This document shows, piece by piece, positions 20,776-32,760 of a stretch of DNA of 60,000 nucleotides. Source of the DNA: Strigamia acuminata (taxonomy: Eukaryota > Arthropoda > Chilopoda > Geophilomorpha > Linotaeniidae); contig OX442314.1 of NCBI GenBank assembly GCA_949358305.1, positions 14,069,060 to 14,129,059 on the forward strand, written 5' to 3'. Made by a program: the position numbers and the translations under genes. The notes under the pieces were generated by a model. The model had not been told where the DNA came from. It made no database searches and saw nothing but the letters and a program-made list of their open reading frames with translations. Every line of letters begins with the position of its first letter. Position 1 is the first letter of the stretch.

Positions 20776-20789
20776 TCATGTGACTTGAT
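20776..20789. promoter_or_regulatory. Shared upstream motif TCATGTGACTTGAT (copy 4)
   Basis: One base different from the 14-mer upstream of copies 1 and 2. It contains the TCATGTGA M-box-like E-box. Confidence 0.35.
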
Positions 20790-20844
20790 ATATCCTGATG
20801 GAAATGCCCAATTAAAAAGCTTATGCACAAAAACAAAAAAACCT

Positions 20845-20852
20845 TATCGATA
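20845..20852. promoter_or_regulatory. DRE-like motif TATCGATA
   Basis: Perfect match to the DNA replication-related element used by insect housekeeping promoters (DREF/BEAF-32 sites in Drosophila). It lies about 490 bp upstream of the ABHD12 start. Confidence 0.35.
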
Positions 20853-21340
20853 CGGTACGTCAAGAAGAAAAAGAAGAAAAAAACTCAAAGTGTGTGGCAA
20901 TCTAACGTTTAAAAATAGTTCCTACTTTGTTTCACTTGTTTTATTTTATTTTATTAACATAAAATGTGTGTGGTGGGGCGGAGCAAAACGTTATTAAAAA
21001 TAAAAATAAATCAACGCAAGACCGCAAGACCGCTTCACCGGTCTTTAGATAAACTTAATAACGTTCCGTTGTCATCCAAGTTTAATTTGTCATAATAGTT
21101 TACGCAAATGGGTCGTTAAAAACGAAATTGGCACGTGGTATTTAAAGAAACTCATCCTCAACACTCAAAATCAAACTGACAACTCTCAAAGCGCCATCTG
21201 CCATTAAATTTAAACATGACTCATTTACTCGCGACCAGATGTCGAAACAAAAATTGCCCCATTAAATAAGCACAAAGCAGTTTTCCGATTTCTATTTTAC
21301 ATTTTTTTTCACTATTCTGAAACATTGTCAATCAATCACC

Positions 21341-23152
21341 ATGGAACTTCGATCAAGAAACTTGACGCACACAACTACCGCCACTGCTGACTCCGATGCA
21401 TCCGAACACAACAACACAGCAAAGTGCGCTACAGCTGTAGGAATGAAGAGGCGCAAACTATTGTACGCTGATTTTCATTCTCACACAAAACATTACATTT
21501 TCCATTCCGATAAGCACTGGGAATCATCTTAACAAACCTGTTGAACATTTCCCGCAAAACTAATGCACTTTTCTTTCCAATAATCAAAAGCTAATAAGTA
21601 ATAACAAAATAAATTCTTTTACCTTTATTTTTTAGGTCGTTTTACTGCCTCGCGAGGATCCTAAGTTGGGGCTTTTTTGGTGTCTACGTGGTTATTCCTC
21701 TTTTCCTGCATTATTCTGCAACAATCCAGACAAATATAATCTTCCTCTCATTTGGTGTGTAGCCAAATCATCGCATAATTACGTGTTTTGTGTATTTAAC
21801 CTTGGAATATTGTGTTATTTTTCATCGCTCGCAGTGAAATGGCCTTTATTTGTCGACTTCACCAATCCTGACGCTAACGGCCTTCAGAACACCTATAATT
21901 TCTACGTAGAAGCTCCTGATGGTATAACCCTCGGTGTATGGTATGTTATCCCAGCAACCTACAAAAATAATTAATCAATTTTTACGTATAGATTAATTTT
22001 TTTAAAGGCACACTTTACCTTCGAGCGTAAATCCACCTTCGGTTTTCGAGTCCAACGACGAGAAACGTCGATTTTTTGAGAAATCATTACAGAATGGACT
22101 TCCAGTCGTGTTGTATGCGCACGGAAACTCGGGTACAAGGTAATTAAATTATCAAATTCCGGTTCCAATTTATTGATACTCGTTTTACAACAGAGCTGGT
22201 TCGCACAGAGTGCTGATATATAAAGTCTTCCGTGATTTGAATTACCACGTAATCGCGTTTGATTATCGAGGTAAGGTATTTTCTTTCTCTGAATTAATTG
22301 AATTAATTATTATTATTATTTTAAAATAGGTTATGCTGATTCGAGTAGTGTTAGTCCGACGGAGGATGGTGTTGTTAGTGATGCCAAATTTATGTACCAG
22401 TGGTTGAGAGCCCGAATTCCCGCTCAATCTATACTCATATGGGGGCACTCGTTAGGCACAGGGTATTATTATAAATTTTTTAATATATTTATTACAACAA
22501 TGTGTAATTTTATCATTATTTCATTAGGGTGTCTACAAAAATGGTGATGGACCTATGCGAGAAAGGTGAACAACCGTTGGGGTTAGTTTTAGAGTCGCCA
22601 TTTAATAATTTGCGCGACGAAGTGCGACATCATCCGCTCACTATAGTAAGATTCCAATTCCAAATTGAAAAATTCAATTTTATAATACATTTTCCTTTCA
22701 GTTTTATAAATACATGCCTTTTTTTGATACAATAATTTTGGACGGTATAGAGAAAAGTATAGTTTTTGCAAGTGATAAAGCGTAAGTTTATTTTGTTCGT
22801 TTTCCTCCCACCTTTTGGTTAAAAAATCTTTAAAATAATTTCAGAATCAAAAGGGTCACTGTACCCATTTTAATATTACACGCTGAAGATGATAGCGTAA
22901 TACCAATTGAGCTTGGTCAACGAGTGAGTAAATTATACATAGAATTTCATAAAATGTTATAAAACACAATTTTTCTTCTAGTTATACGAAGCTGCAGTAA
23001 ATAATAGGGACAAAAACGTGCCTTTTGTAAATTTCCGTAAATTTGACGGACAACATGGTTACGGTCACAAATACATATGCAGAGCACCCGAATTACCAGC
23101 CATTATTGGGGAATTTGTTGACAAGTGCCACGAACATTTACGATTAAATTAG
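21341..23152 (+). CDS. ABHD12: ABHD12-like lysophospholipase
   Basis: A 378-residue serine hydrolase of the ABHD12 family; in mammals it is an ER membrane lipase that hydrolyses lysophosphatidylserine. Ten coding exons: 21341-21462, 21636-21754, 21835-21940, 22008-22139, 22194-22270, 22330-22462, 22528-22645, 22702-22781, 22845-22923, 22982-23152. One N-terminal membrane segment (GFFGVYVVIPLFL) is followed by the GVWHTLP stretch, the oxyanion region YAHGNSGTR, the nucleophile elbow GHSLGTG, the acid residue in HAEDDSV, and the catalytic histidine in DGQHGYGH. The first exon, coding a polar N terminus, ends at a GTACGC donor that joins KLL to SFYCLAR; this junction is the least certain. The first ATG of the frame was used. 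Confidence 0.93.
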
Positions 23153-23185
23153 CTGCATAATAGTTGATTTTGTATAATTTGTTAT

Positions 23186-23263
23186 TTTATTTTCATATAA
23201 ATATGAATTATCTGCTAGGTTTGTACGCAAAGTCCTTACGACACAATAAATTAAACCAATAAA
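23186..23263. terminator. Overlapping poly(A) signals of ABHD12 and BRF1
   Basis: AATAAA on the plus strand at 23245-23250 and 23258-23263 serves ABHD12. TTTATT at 23186-23191 is AATAAA for BRF1 on the minus strand. The two 3' UTRs therefore probably overlap in antisense. Confidence 0.55.
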
Positions 23264-23277
23264 CGATGTGTGAAATG

Positions 23278-26200
23278 TCATGAATCATCATCATCAGCGT
23301 ATCCGTATTCGTCGTCGTAGTCATACGCATCTGCATCGTCTACAGCATCTGGCGTAACAAATCATCGTTTTCATTTCGTGATAAAGAAATAAAATTAAAA
23401 ATTAAAAACACAACATACCTATTTGTCGAAGCAGTTTTGCCGCGGTTGTTTCCTCTTCCTCCTCCTCTTCATCTGTTCGTTAAATTATATTATAAACATG
23501 TCTAAATATTTCTTTTTTACAACCGTTTTTAAATTACCTAAATCATATTGGTCCTCTTCCATCATTTCATCGTTTTGCACGATTTCAGTGTCATTTTCTT
23601 CGTTTTCTTCTATTGTTTCATTAAGAACATCATTATTCTCTACGTTCTTCGGAGGTCTAATAAAAGTAATAATAAATTTCAATTAAAAAAACTTAATTTT
23701 GTTTTTGTTTTTGTGTAAATATATTTGACTTACGAGCTTACGACCGGTGGAGACGGCAATTTATCTAACTTTGACGGGCTATTTACCCTCGCTTCAAAGT
23801 TAGGTTTAAATATAGCGGAAAATCGATCGGCCAATGGAGTACTTTGCAGTTGTGGAATGGGTTTTTTTGGTACGACTGGCGATGATGTTTCCTTATTGCC
23901 CGTGTCATTTAAATTCCAAAGAACTTCGTAGTTAATTTTGTTTGAAATTCGCTTTTCTTGGAGCATTTTCTCAATTGCCTCACCAGCCGTGCTGGCAGGA
24001 CCTTGTTGCTTTTTAGTAACTTTACGTTTCTATACGGTAAATTTAAAAGGAATTCATTAATTAACACAAAATGAAAAACAATTTAAAAAATCTTTTGTTT
24101 TTTTACTTTTTTTTCTGGTTTGCCTGCATTTTCTTCTTTTTCTCTCGCTAGACGTTCTTCTTTAACTACAAATATCACCAAAATATGATAAAACAATGAT
24201 AAAATCAAACAAAACCAAAAAATAATCGACTTTACTTTTCATTTCTTTCAAATAGTCAGCATTCAACTCGTTCCACATGTCAGTTTTAATTTTAGCTTCA
24301 GATTCATTCATAATATACTAGAAAATCAAACAATAATCATTATTACATCATTACTCTCTCCGTCCAAAACAAAAATCATACGCAGTCAATTTCTTCGTCA
24401 TCGATTCCAGTAAGATCTAAATGACCATCATCTTCCGGCTCAGCTGTTTCAAGTACAAAATCACGATAAAATTAAGACTACAACTCTTGAAAACTCCTTA
24501 CGTTCTTTGGGTGGAATCATCATGCATTCTTCAATCGACTGTTTGAGACCCAGGCTCTCCGGAGTAGGTCTTAAACCTCGCAAAACTACTTTTTTAGCGG
24601 CCCCTTCTCCAGACGGACCTGCATCTGGATTCGGATTTTCGCCACTATGCAAAAAAGCGTTTATCGACTCTATAGTTTCCTCCTGCAGAAACTGCTGTAC
24701 CGCACCATCTTCGTCCGCCACTTCCTCCGGAGCTTCTGGGGTGTCTAAATCAACCATAAATGTAAAAGAAATCGTAAAGTAAATCATAAATTTTGTTGTA
24801 ATTTCTAATAATTACCCGATTGCATGTATTTTGCATATCTTCCTCTCACTTTCCGATCCTGTAACGCTTTTTCGATTTCACGCTGTAACTCTCCAATTTC
24901 ATCGTCAACATCTTTCGGATTTTGTTGTTCTTTCTAGTAATGAGAGTTTACATTTTTAAATACATTTTAAAGCGTATATATTAATAATCGATTTACCAGT
25001 GTGAGTTTTGCTCTCAGCCGAGCTGCTTTGAAAGCTGGTGGGTCTTGTTCTTCCTCCAAATCAATCGTCATAAATTCTTCTAAAGTCAAGTGACTCGATG
25101 GCGTCTCACCAAATTCAGTTAATCTCTTTTTAAGAGTCGTCTCGCATACCTTAACAATTCTTATTATGTCTTTTGTTGTTCTACAGAAATTGTGCATCCT
25201 GGCCGAAACTAATAATGCTAAAAAAAAAAAAAGAAATGAAAAAATTAAAAATTTGATGACTTTTTTGCTTAAATAAATAATAAATGAGTGCTTTTTTTAT
25301 TTTACCAGCTCCACATAAACCGGATGGTCTTCTTCCCACATTTAACCAATCTCTCTTCATACGTTGAACCAGCCTAGAAGCAGTTTCAGAAACTACATGA
25401 GTTTTATCGCCCAACTCAAGTTTGTGCGCAAATCTGATGATGTATAATGACGGCTCTAAAAATAAAGAAATAAACTGATAAGTAAAAACTAAGAAATATA
25501 TCATTTTAAAATAAAAGTTTTTAAAAAAAATCTATATTTCTTGAAATGCTAGAAATCGCAACTAGATGGCGCTCTAGCAAGTCACCAACGGAATTTTGGG
25601 AAAAAAATGTTTGTACTTCCTACGCCACAATGGCGCGTTTGAGATGTTGTCGTAGTTAAGAAATCGCTGCCGTTCATTGTCTGCGATTTTTCAATCCGAT
25701 GTCTGCTAAAATGCTCAAACGCACCCCAGAGCACCAGCCATTGGCTTCTACAAAAACTTGGGCCAATGGTAAGACCACAATATACCTATCTAACACATCA
25801 AACGCACCACACTGACACTTAATAAGACAAATTGCCAAGTTTAGTGCAATCCAGCCTTCCAATGCACACCAAACAATCAAGTAATCAAAACCATTCAACC
25901 GCCCAGCATTTCCATCACCTCTTTTAAAAACAAACTACTTTAAAACTCGCTTAACTCATCAAACATTTAAGATGTCTCCGTACGAGTAAAAAAAAAGAAA
26001 AAAAATCCAAAACAACAACAATAATAATCGCATTGATTTTCCTATCTTTTTTCAGCCGTTACAGCCATGGTACCATTGAGTCAACCCCCTCAAATCATCC
26101 AACAAATAACGCTTCCTAGTCCCGCAAGTCCTCCGCCGATATCCAAGGGAATATCCTTCACCATCCCTGTCAATCAAACCCTAGATCCCAACTGGCAAGC

Positions 26201-29162
26201 GTCGAAAGCGACCATCCGGGAACGTAACGCGGCGATGTTCAGTAACGAACTCATGGCCGACGTGCATTTCTTGGTCGGACCCAAAGGCAACACGCAGCGT
26301 ATTCCGGCGCACAAATACGTTCTAGCCACCGGTAGTTCCGTATTCTACGCCATGTTCTACGGGGGATTGGCCGACGACAACTGCGACATCGAAATCCCCG
26401 ACGTGGAACCGGCCGCTTTTCTCGCCCTCCTCAGGTTATGAGGCGCAAATTGGCATCGAAATGTAAATCCTAAAAGTGTATTTTCTTTTTCTATATTTTT
26501 AGGTACTTATACTGCGACGAGATCGACCTGGAAGCGGACACGGTTCTGGCGACGCTGTACGCCGCCAAGAAATACATAATTCCTCACCTAGCTCGAGCGT
26601 GCGTCACTTTTTTAGAGACTAGTTTGACGGCGAAGAATGCCTGCCTGCTTCTGAGCCAGAGCTGTCTGTTCGAGGAGCCGGAACTGATGCAGCGATGCTG
26701 GGAGGTGATTGACGCGCAGGCAGAAATGGCGCTCAAGTCGGAAGGGTTTGTTGATATAGACATAAACACGCTCGAGTCGGTGTTGGCTAGAGAAACTCTG
26801 AATGCTAAAGAGATGGTCTTGTTCGAGGCTGCTCTTAACTGGGCAGCTGCCGAATGCTTTCGCAGGGACTTGGAACCGACTTCCGAAAACAAACGCCAAG
26901 TTCTGGGTCGGGCCCTCTACATGATTCGCATTCCTGCCATGACTTTGGAAGAGTTCGCTAACGGTGCTGCTCAATCAGGTATCCTAACGCTGCAGGAGAC
27001 TACAGATATTTTCTTACATTTCACGGCGACTAACAAGCCCATGTTGCAATTCCCTACTAAGATGCGTGCGGGTCTTAAGGCACAGGTTTGTCATCGATTC
27101 CAGTCGTCGGCCTACCGCAGCAACCAGTGGCGCTACAGGGGCCGTTGTGACAGCATTCAATTCTGTGTGGACAAGCGAATTTTCGTTGTGGGCTTTGGCT
27201 TGTACGGCTCGAGTAGCGGGGCGGCCGATTACAAGGTCAAGATCGAGCTCAAGCGGCTGGGCAGAGTGTTGGCGGAGAATAACACCAAATTCTTTTCCGA
27301 TGGCTCGAGCAACACGTTTCATGTATATTTCGAACATCCGATCCAGGTGGAAGCTGATCTTTTCTACACGGCTTCGGCCGTCTTAGATGGCAACGAATTG
27401 AGTTACTTCGGCCAGGAAGGACTCAGCGAAGTTGTCGTCGGCAATGTTACATTCCAGTTTCAATGTTCTTCGGATAGTACTAACGGAACGGGTGTTCAAG
27501 GTGGTCAGATCCCCGAGTTAATTTTTTATGGACCTTCCCAGTCGTCGGACTGATCAGATCACAGCTCGAGAGGAAAAATTATTTGGATGTTGATCCTCCC
27601 GTAGTTATTTCTATTTTTTTCTTTTTTTATAACCTATTATATTGTTTGTGCATTTAATATCCTTTACTTCCTATTTAATCCATTTTTCGGTATAGATTAG
27701 ATAGAGTTTTTGCACTTTTTTGACCGGTCACTTGAACATTTACTTCTTTTTTTTATATACTTGATTTACTTAATTTACTCGGTTTACTTAATGATTTAAA
27801 AAGAAATGCAAGTGTTTTTACTTCTAATTTGTATGTTTTTTTTTGTGTAATATTAAAAATATATTATAAAATATGCAAATATTATAGAATAAAATTCTTG
27901 TAATGAAGCATTACCGTCACAATTGCAATGCAATTACGCAGTTTCTGTATATAACCTCAAATTAGAGAATTTGTCTATCTGTATAAACAAATCCATTAAC
28001 CGTGTACAAGTAGAAATTTCAAAGGGCAATACATTTGATTTTAAAAGCTAACTGTTCAGCTTAGCCTTTCTTTTAGATTGCATTAAGCCTAGCTGCACAA
28101 TATGTATAAACTTGGATAGAGTAATAAATATTCATCTTCTCATAACTTATCGCGCAGTTTGTTTTTACTTACCTAACGATGGAGGTTTGATGTGCAAAAG
28201 ATTCGACAGTGCCAAGTAGGTATGACCGAGCGTGTACACATTAACCTAATAAGTGTTATTAATAATAAATTAGCATTTTGTTAAGTAAATCTAAAAGAAA
28301 AAAATGTTGTGTACCTGGATAATATCACTGATATCCAACAGCATGATAGCGGCTAATTTAAAAACAATAAACACAAATTTAGTTACCAATTTAAACGTTT
28401 TTCGAATGAAATTAAATACGCGGTGATTCGTCAGTGCGGCATGCGATGTATAAACAAGCAGCGACGACGTGAGCCCGAATTCTGCCTCTAGTAAACCGTT
28501 TGGCGACGGCCTGTTTGAAGAGATTAAAAGCCGTCTCTATATTGTGTGACTTTAGTTGCAGAGGTTGAGCTAATTCAGAAATCAGTCTTCTTCCTGCAAA
28601 TAAAAAATAAAGTTATCGAAATATTTTTCACTGATAAAACAATACCGTAAATGCTCTAATAGAACGCGAGATACCCATTCAAAGCGGGTCTAAAGTAAAT
28701 GTCTAAATTGAACAAAACGACTAAAATAAATGTGAAAATTGATAAAAAATAAAATAAAAAACACTAAAAAAAAAACTGCTTAATTCTATCAATTGAAGAC
28801 CCGCGTTTTATTTGAACATTTATGATAATTTTAATTTTGTTTACCAATTTGCAAAGTTACCGCCTTAGATTCCTTACTCAATCCGTGATGAAATGCTCCA
28901 CCGCCTGCCAAGCATTTACCTAAAATAAATTGTAAATTGATTACAAATTGTCGTAAATTTGAATTCCAACGCGTGTACCATCGCTCGACACAAACTGGCC
29001 GACAGCTGCACTACCACCACGTCCAGTTTCTTCGAACTGAACTTCAGATACAATAATATCTTCTTCCAAAACGAATCCACAATTTGTACAAACAGAACTT
29101 CCTAGGACAGGATCGTTGTCGATGTCACTGCCACCGCAGCTTGGGCAAGTCAGACTTGACAT
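23278..29162 (-). CDS. BRF1: TFIIIB subunit BRF1
   Basis: A 672-residue transcription factor that bridges TFIIIC, TBP and RNA polymerase III at tRNA and 5S genes. Sixteen coding exons: 28979-29162, 28845-28919, 28420-28593, 28315-28352, 28173-28245, 25306-25455, 24997-25217, 24816-24933, 24502-24744, 24382-24443, 24236-24317, 24107-24165, 23734-24029, 23538-23656, 23419-23472, 23278-23348. It starts with a zinc ribbon (C6, C9, C25, C28), then two cyclin-like repeats ([34 protein letters not shown]), then a BRF1-specific C-terminal region ([35 protein letters not shown]) and an acidic [10 protein letters not shown] end. The fourth exon is only 38 nt. Intron 5 (2.7 kb) holds a complete gene on the other strand. 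A splice acceptor just before the ATG and a CAG/GTAGTT donor near 29260 suggest a noncoding first exon. Confidence 0.95.
25699..27553 (+). CDS. BTBD6: BTBD3/BTBD6-type BTB-BACK-PHR protein
   Basis: A 499-residue adaptor of the BTBD3/6 group; family members recruit Cullin-3 ubiquitin ligase and shape neuronal development (Drosophila lute). Three coding exons: 25699-25768, 26056-26434, 26503-27553. A 40-residue unstructured N terminus is followed by the BTB domain ([13 protein letters not shown] ... [13 protein letters not shown]), the BACK domain ([12 protein letters not shown] ... [17 protein letters not shown]), and the C-terminal PHR domain ([18 protein letters not shown] ... [20 protein letters not shown]). 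The coding sequence has a much higher GC content than its surroundings. The whole gene lies inside BRF1 intron 5 on the opposite strand. BTBD3 and BTBD6 cannot be separated for an insect single-copy gene. Confidence 0.93.
27554..28172. other. BTB gene 3' UTR within BRF1 intron 5
   Basis: AT-rich. A plus-strand AATAAA at 27888-27893 is the likely poly(A) signal of the BTB gene. Nothing else was recognised. Confidence 0.6.
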
Positions 29163-29906
29163 TTTGATCTGAAAAATAATTGTTCGATTAATCGTGGCTT
29201 CCGTCATTTAATTTTACTAGAATTTAATAAATATTTCTAGTTTCATTTGGAATAACTACCTGTCAATGTAACAGACACGTCGAGTAGTAATCAAGTTGAA
29301 TTTGATTTGAGAGGAAAATTGATTAACACGCCTATTTACAAGCCGACTACTAAACTGAATTTCATACCACGTGTGTTGGTAACAGGTGTTCCAGTAAATC
29401 TATTTATTTTGTACATATAACACCGGATAAAACGCCACACTGCCAATCCACAAATAAGGTTAACACTAAATCCCGGTGTAGTAAAAAACGGAAAAAATTT
29501 CACGTTTTTAAAAAATACGTTCTCAAAGCGTTGTTATTTTGGATTTGACAGCATCTCTCGTTAGGTGTCTCTTACAGCTTTGACCTTCAGCGATAGACTT
29601 TTCTAGAAAAAATTCGCTGTACTTCATTTAATTATGAAATAAAGTGCATTAAATAATTCGTGAAATTTATACGCAACAAAAAAAAATGCCTTAGAGTTTT
29701 TGCTAATTATTCCAAAAACATAAAAAAAATTTTTTTTGGAAAAATTTAATTTTAATAATTTCTTATAAAAACAATTTCTTGATTAAAATAATGAAAGAAA
29801 CATTCTCTCTCTTTTATAATTCCCATTCCGATGCAAGCTACACTAAAAATAAAGCGATGACTGAATTTTCCAACAATGCGTCAGTAGCTACGGCTCAGTG
29901 CAGTGA

Positions 29907-29916
29907 CGCATGCGCA
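29907..29916. promoter_or_regulatory. NRF-1-like palindrome CGCATGCGCA
   Basis: A GC-rich palindromic core in very AT-rich DNA, of the type bound by NRF-1 (ewg in flies). It is about 750 bp upstream of the BRF1 ATG. Which promoter it serves, if any, is unknown. Confidence 0.25.
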
Positions 29917-32579
29917 TTCTGAGTAGTAGGAAAAAATCGATAAAATGTTCACACTAGCTAGATACGTTCTGCAAAGCTCAATCACTTACTTGTTTTATCC
30001 ACGAATATTCCAACTGCATTTGCCTCCAATGATTTATAAATTCCAAAACCCGCAACAAAGATTTAAAAATGCAATTTAAAAAAATTAAATAAAAAATAAA
30101 AACACCATAAAATGTTTTAAAAGTATGATTTTTATATATTTCATTTCATATAAACAAATTACAAGGATAAATAATCTACATGAAACTGATTTGATTTAAA
30201 TTTAAATTTAAATTTCCATAAGTTAAAATTTACTTGCAATTATTTTGAAATATTCTTTTCAAAATGGCAAATAGATTTAAAATGTAGATTTATTTAAAAA
30301 TAAAAAAAAATAAAAATAAAAATCAATTCCAGTGAATTTTTGTACAAAGGCAGTATTGATTCTGATATAGTTAAGACAAAAAAAAAATAAACAGAAAAAC
30401 GTAAAAAATAAAAAATCGAGATTTCTCTACCTTTCCAGATTTGTAAAAGCCAGCATAACACAACCATAAGACAAGACTAGATTCAATGTCTCAATTCATT
30501 TTCCATAATTCAGTTTATCACAGACAAGTTGAAGAAATCATTTCTCCACCTTTTCATTTGTTCTTTGCATAACATAAAATACATGCTTTAAACTCGACCA
30601 ATTTTCAAATACAAAAACCGAAACTAGGAAAGATAGAAAATCTCATTTCTCATCAAATACACAAAATATAATAATAATAATTAATAATTAATAATAATAA
30701 TCAAATTTTTACACCGTTTCATTGCTAAAGTCCCATTCCGTTGTCCATCTTTGACATGTCTTACAATTCCGGCCAATAGGGGCCTTTGAAATCAAATTTT
30801 CTCATTTTTGAACATCAATTTTATACAAATAATCTCATTCAGATAAATAAAAAAAAAATCTAAATTGTTTCCGGGCACATTTAAAAAATTAAATGCATTT
30901 AATATGCAATTGTTTTTCAATTCCGTATCAATTTGAGGTCAAATAATATAATGCAACGGTTTGTTACACTTGAACTACATTTTTGCACATACAAATAAGA
31001 AGTTTATTGTAAGAACATGTCAACACTCGGAAACCAATCTCATCAAATTTGTAAAAAATACACTTTTTACATGGATCCCATCGATTAGTCTTAATTCGTC
31101 TTTGTAACAGTCGATTTATTTCTTCTCTCGTTTCTCTCATCTTTTTTTTCCTCCCATTTTACAAAACTAGTCATTTTGGTGAAAAAATCTATTGCTTGGT
31201 TCAAAAACCAGCTAATATGCAACAGGTAATTAAATTTCTCTTGTATAAAACGATATACATCATGTACATAATTTATAAATCATGTTATGGTAGTGTAGTA
31301 CGTTCAATAACAAGTTGCTCATTTGGCAAAGAGGGGACTGTGACCTATGAATTTCTCATTTTTTCGTAAAAATAAACAAATCTTTTCACAATAATAAACA
31401 TCATTTTACAATCTTAAGAAATTGCCTTCCATTAACTTCCAATTTCAATATTTGAAACTGCAATTCCAATTAATGGTAATCATAATTATTAGAAAAAGAA
31501 AAAAAATTTGCTTTTATTGAATTTTCATATTTTTTTAATCTCCCACAAAAAAATGAAATAAAAATTTGAAATAATTTTTTGAAAAACTGAGCTTTAAAAA
31601 CTGACTAAAACAGTTTGGAAACTGTATGTTTTTACTGTAAAAAATCCTCCCTAAACTTTAGTTGTGACCTTAAGGCAATTTTTTCTAAGTCAGCTGATCA
31701 ACATGACTGGGCACTAGACTGTAAACTCAGCCTACGGCGCCTTTTTCTAATAAGAATGACCTGTGACTTAAATTATTTCAGTTTGTTTCCTGTTCAAACT
31801 GTAGGGTTAAAATAAACAAAACAAAATTTCAAATTTTATATTAAAAAAAAAAAAATAAAGTTGATTAACCTGTCGTAAATTGAGAGATTAAAAAAAAAAT
31901 ATAAAAATCCAATTTCGTAGAATGCCCGATGTAATTTTCAAAATTTATCAAAAAACACATTTCTCCCGACTTTCGATTCATGTATATATACACTTATGAT
32001 ACATTCAATAAAATTAGTTAAAAATCGTGATAACCTCCAGTACCTACATATTTTTTTTGTTTGTTTTTAAATTATATACAATTTTGTAGAATAAATACAC
32101 CAAAATTCCATGTCATTTGTAAAATAATAAAAATAATAATAAAAAACACCACAATGCTCATTTTTTATAAATTTATCCACCATTTTGTGACTTCCCTCCA
32201 AAATTGACAAGCAATAGTTTCAAGTTGTGAGAAGAATAAAAATCTTAGATGGAAACAGGTTGCTTGTCTATACCAAAAGAACCCACCCTCGTTTTAGAAC
32301 CTCCCCCCGACACAAAGGGAGTGTGAAAAAACCTGAAATACAAAAAGCTAGACCGAAAAAAAAAAAAAAAAAAAAACACGACAAAATAAAAATTTGTATA
32401 TAAAAAAGAGAAACTTTGGCTGCTTTTGAGAATATGATTTTTTTTTTTTTACTTTTCCATATCTTAACCTGTTATTGAATAAAAAATGTAACATGACTTT
32501 AAATCTATGGCATAAAAATCTTTGGAGTTGTCATAACTATTTTTTTTTTCTCTTTAAATTTCATTAAAAGTAATAATAG

Positions 32580-32760
32580 TAGTTGCGTAAAGTGCGCAGT
32601 TTCCGGGCGACAAAAAATGTGAGCTTATTGCTCCTCGGAAAAATTGTACAACTCAGATGGCAACGCAACTGGCGCTTTTCATTTTCCTCGCCACGGTAAC
32701 AAAGTTGGCAGGAGTTAGAGTGTGATTGGCTGATCAAAATTACGGGAAGGGAAAAAAATC
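32580..32760. promoter_or_regulatory. Promoter-like GC-richer island
   Basis: A short block with even base composition and a GATTGGCTGATC (inverted CCAAT) sequence, inside several kb of AT-rich DNA. No coding frame with recognisable content follows on either side. It could be an enhancer, a noncoding RNA promoter, or a conserved part of the SERTA 3' UTR. Confidence 0.25.

Larger units (their letters stand above)
20018..21340. other. Upstream region between SLC46 copy 4 and ABHD12
   Basis: The two genes diverge from this AT-rich stretch. It holds the inferred leader exon of copy 4, the shared 14-mer (20776-20789), and TATCGATA. No coding gene was seen. Confidence 0.45.

Noticed and set aside
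21666-21974. A frame running through ABHD12 exon 2, intron 2 and exon 3
   Set aside because: Exon 2 is read in the wrong frame there. The family alignment requires the frame giving GFFGVYVVIPLFL and a splice at 21754/21835.
31615-31815. A 66-residue cysteine-containing frame in the 5-kb gene desert
   Set aside because: The cysteines do not form a known pattern and no conserved context is visible. Treated as non-coding.
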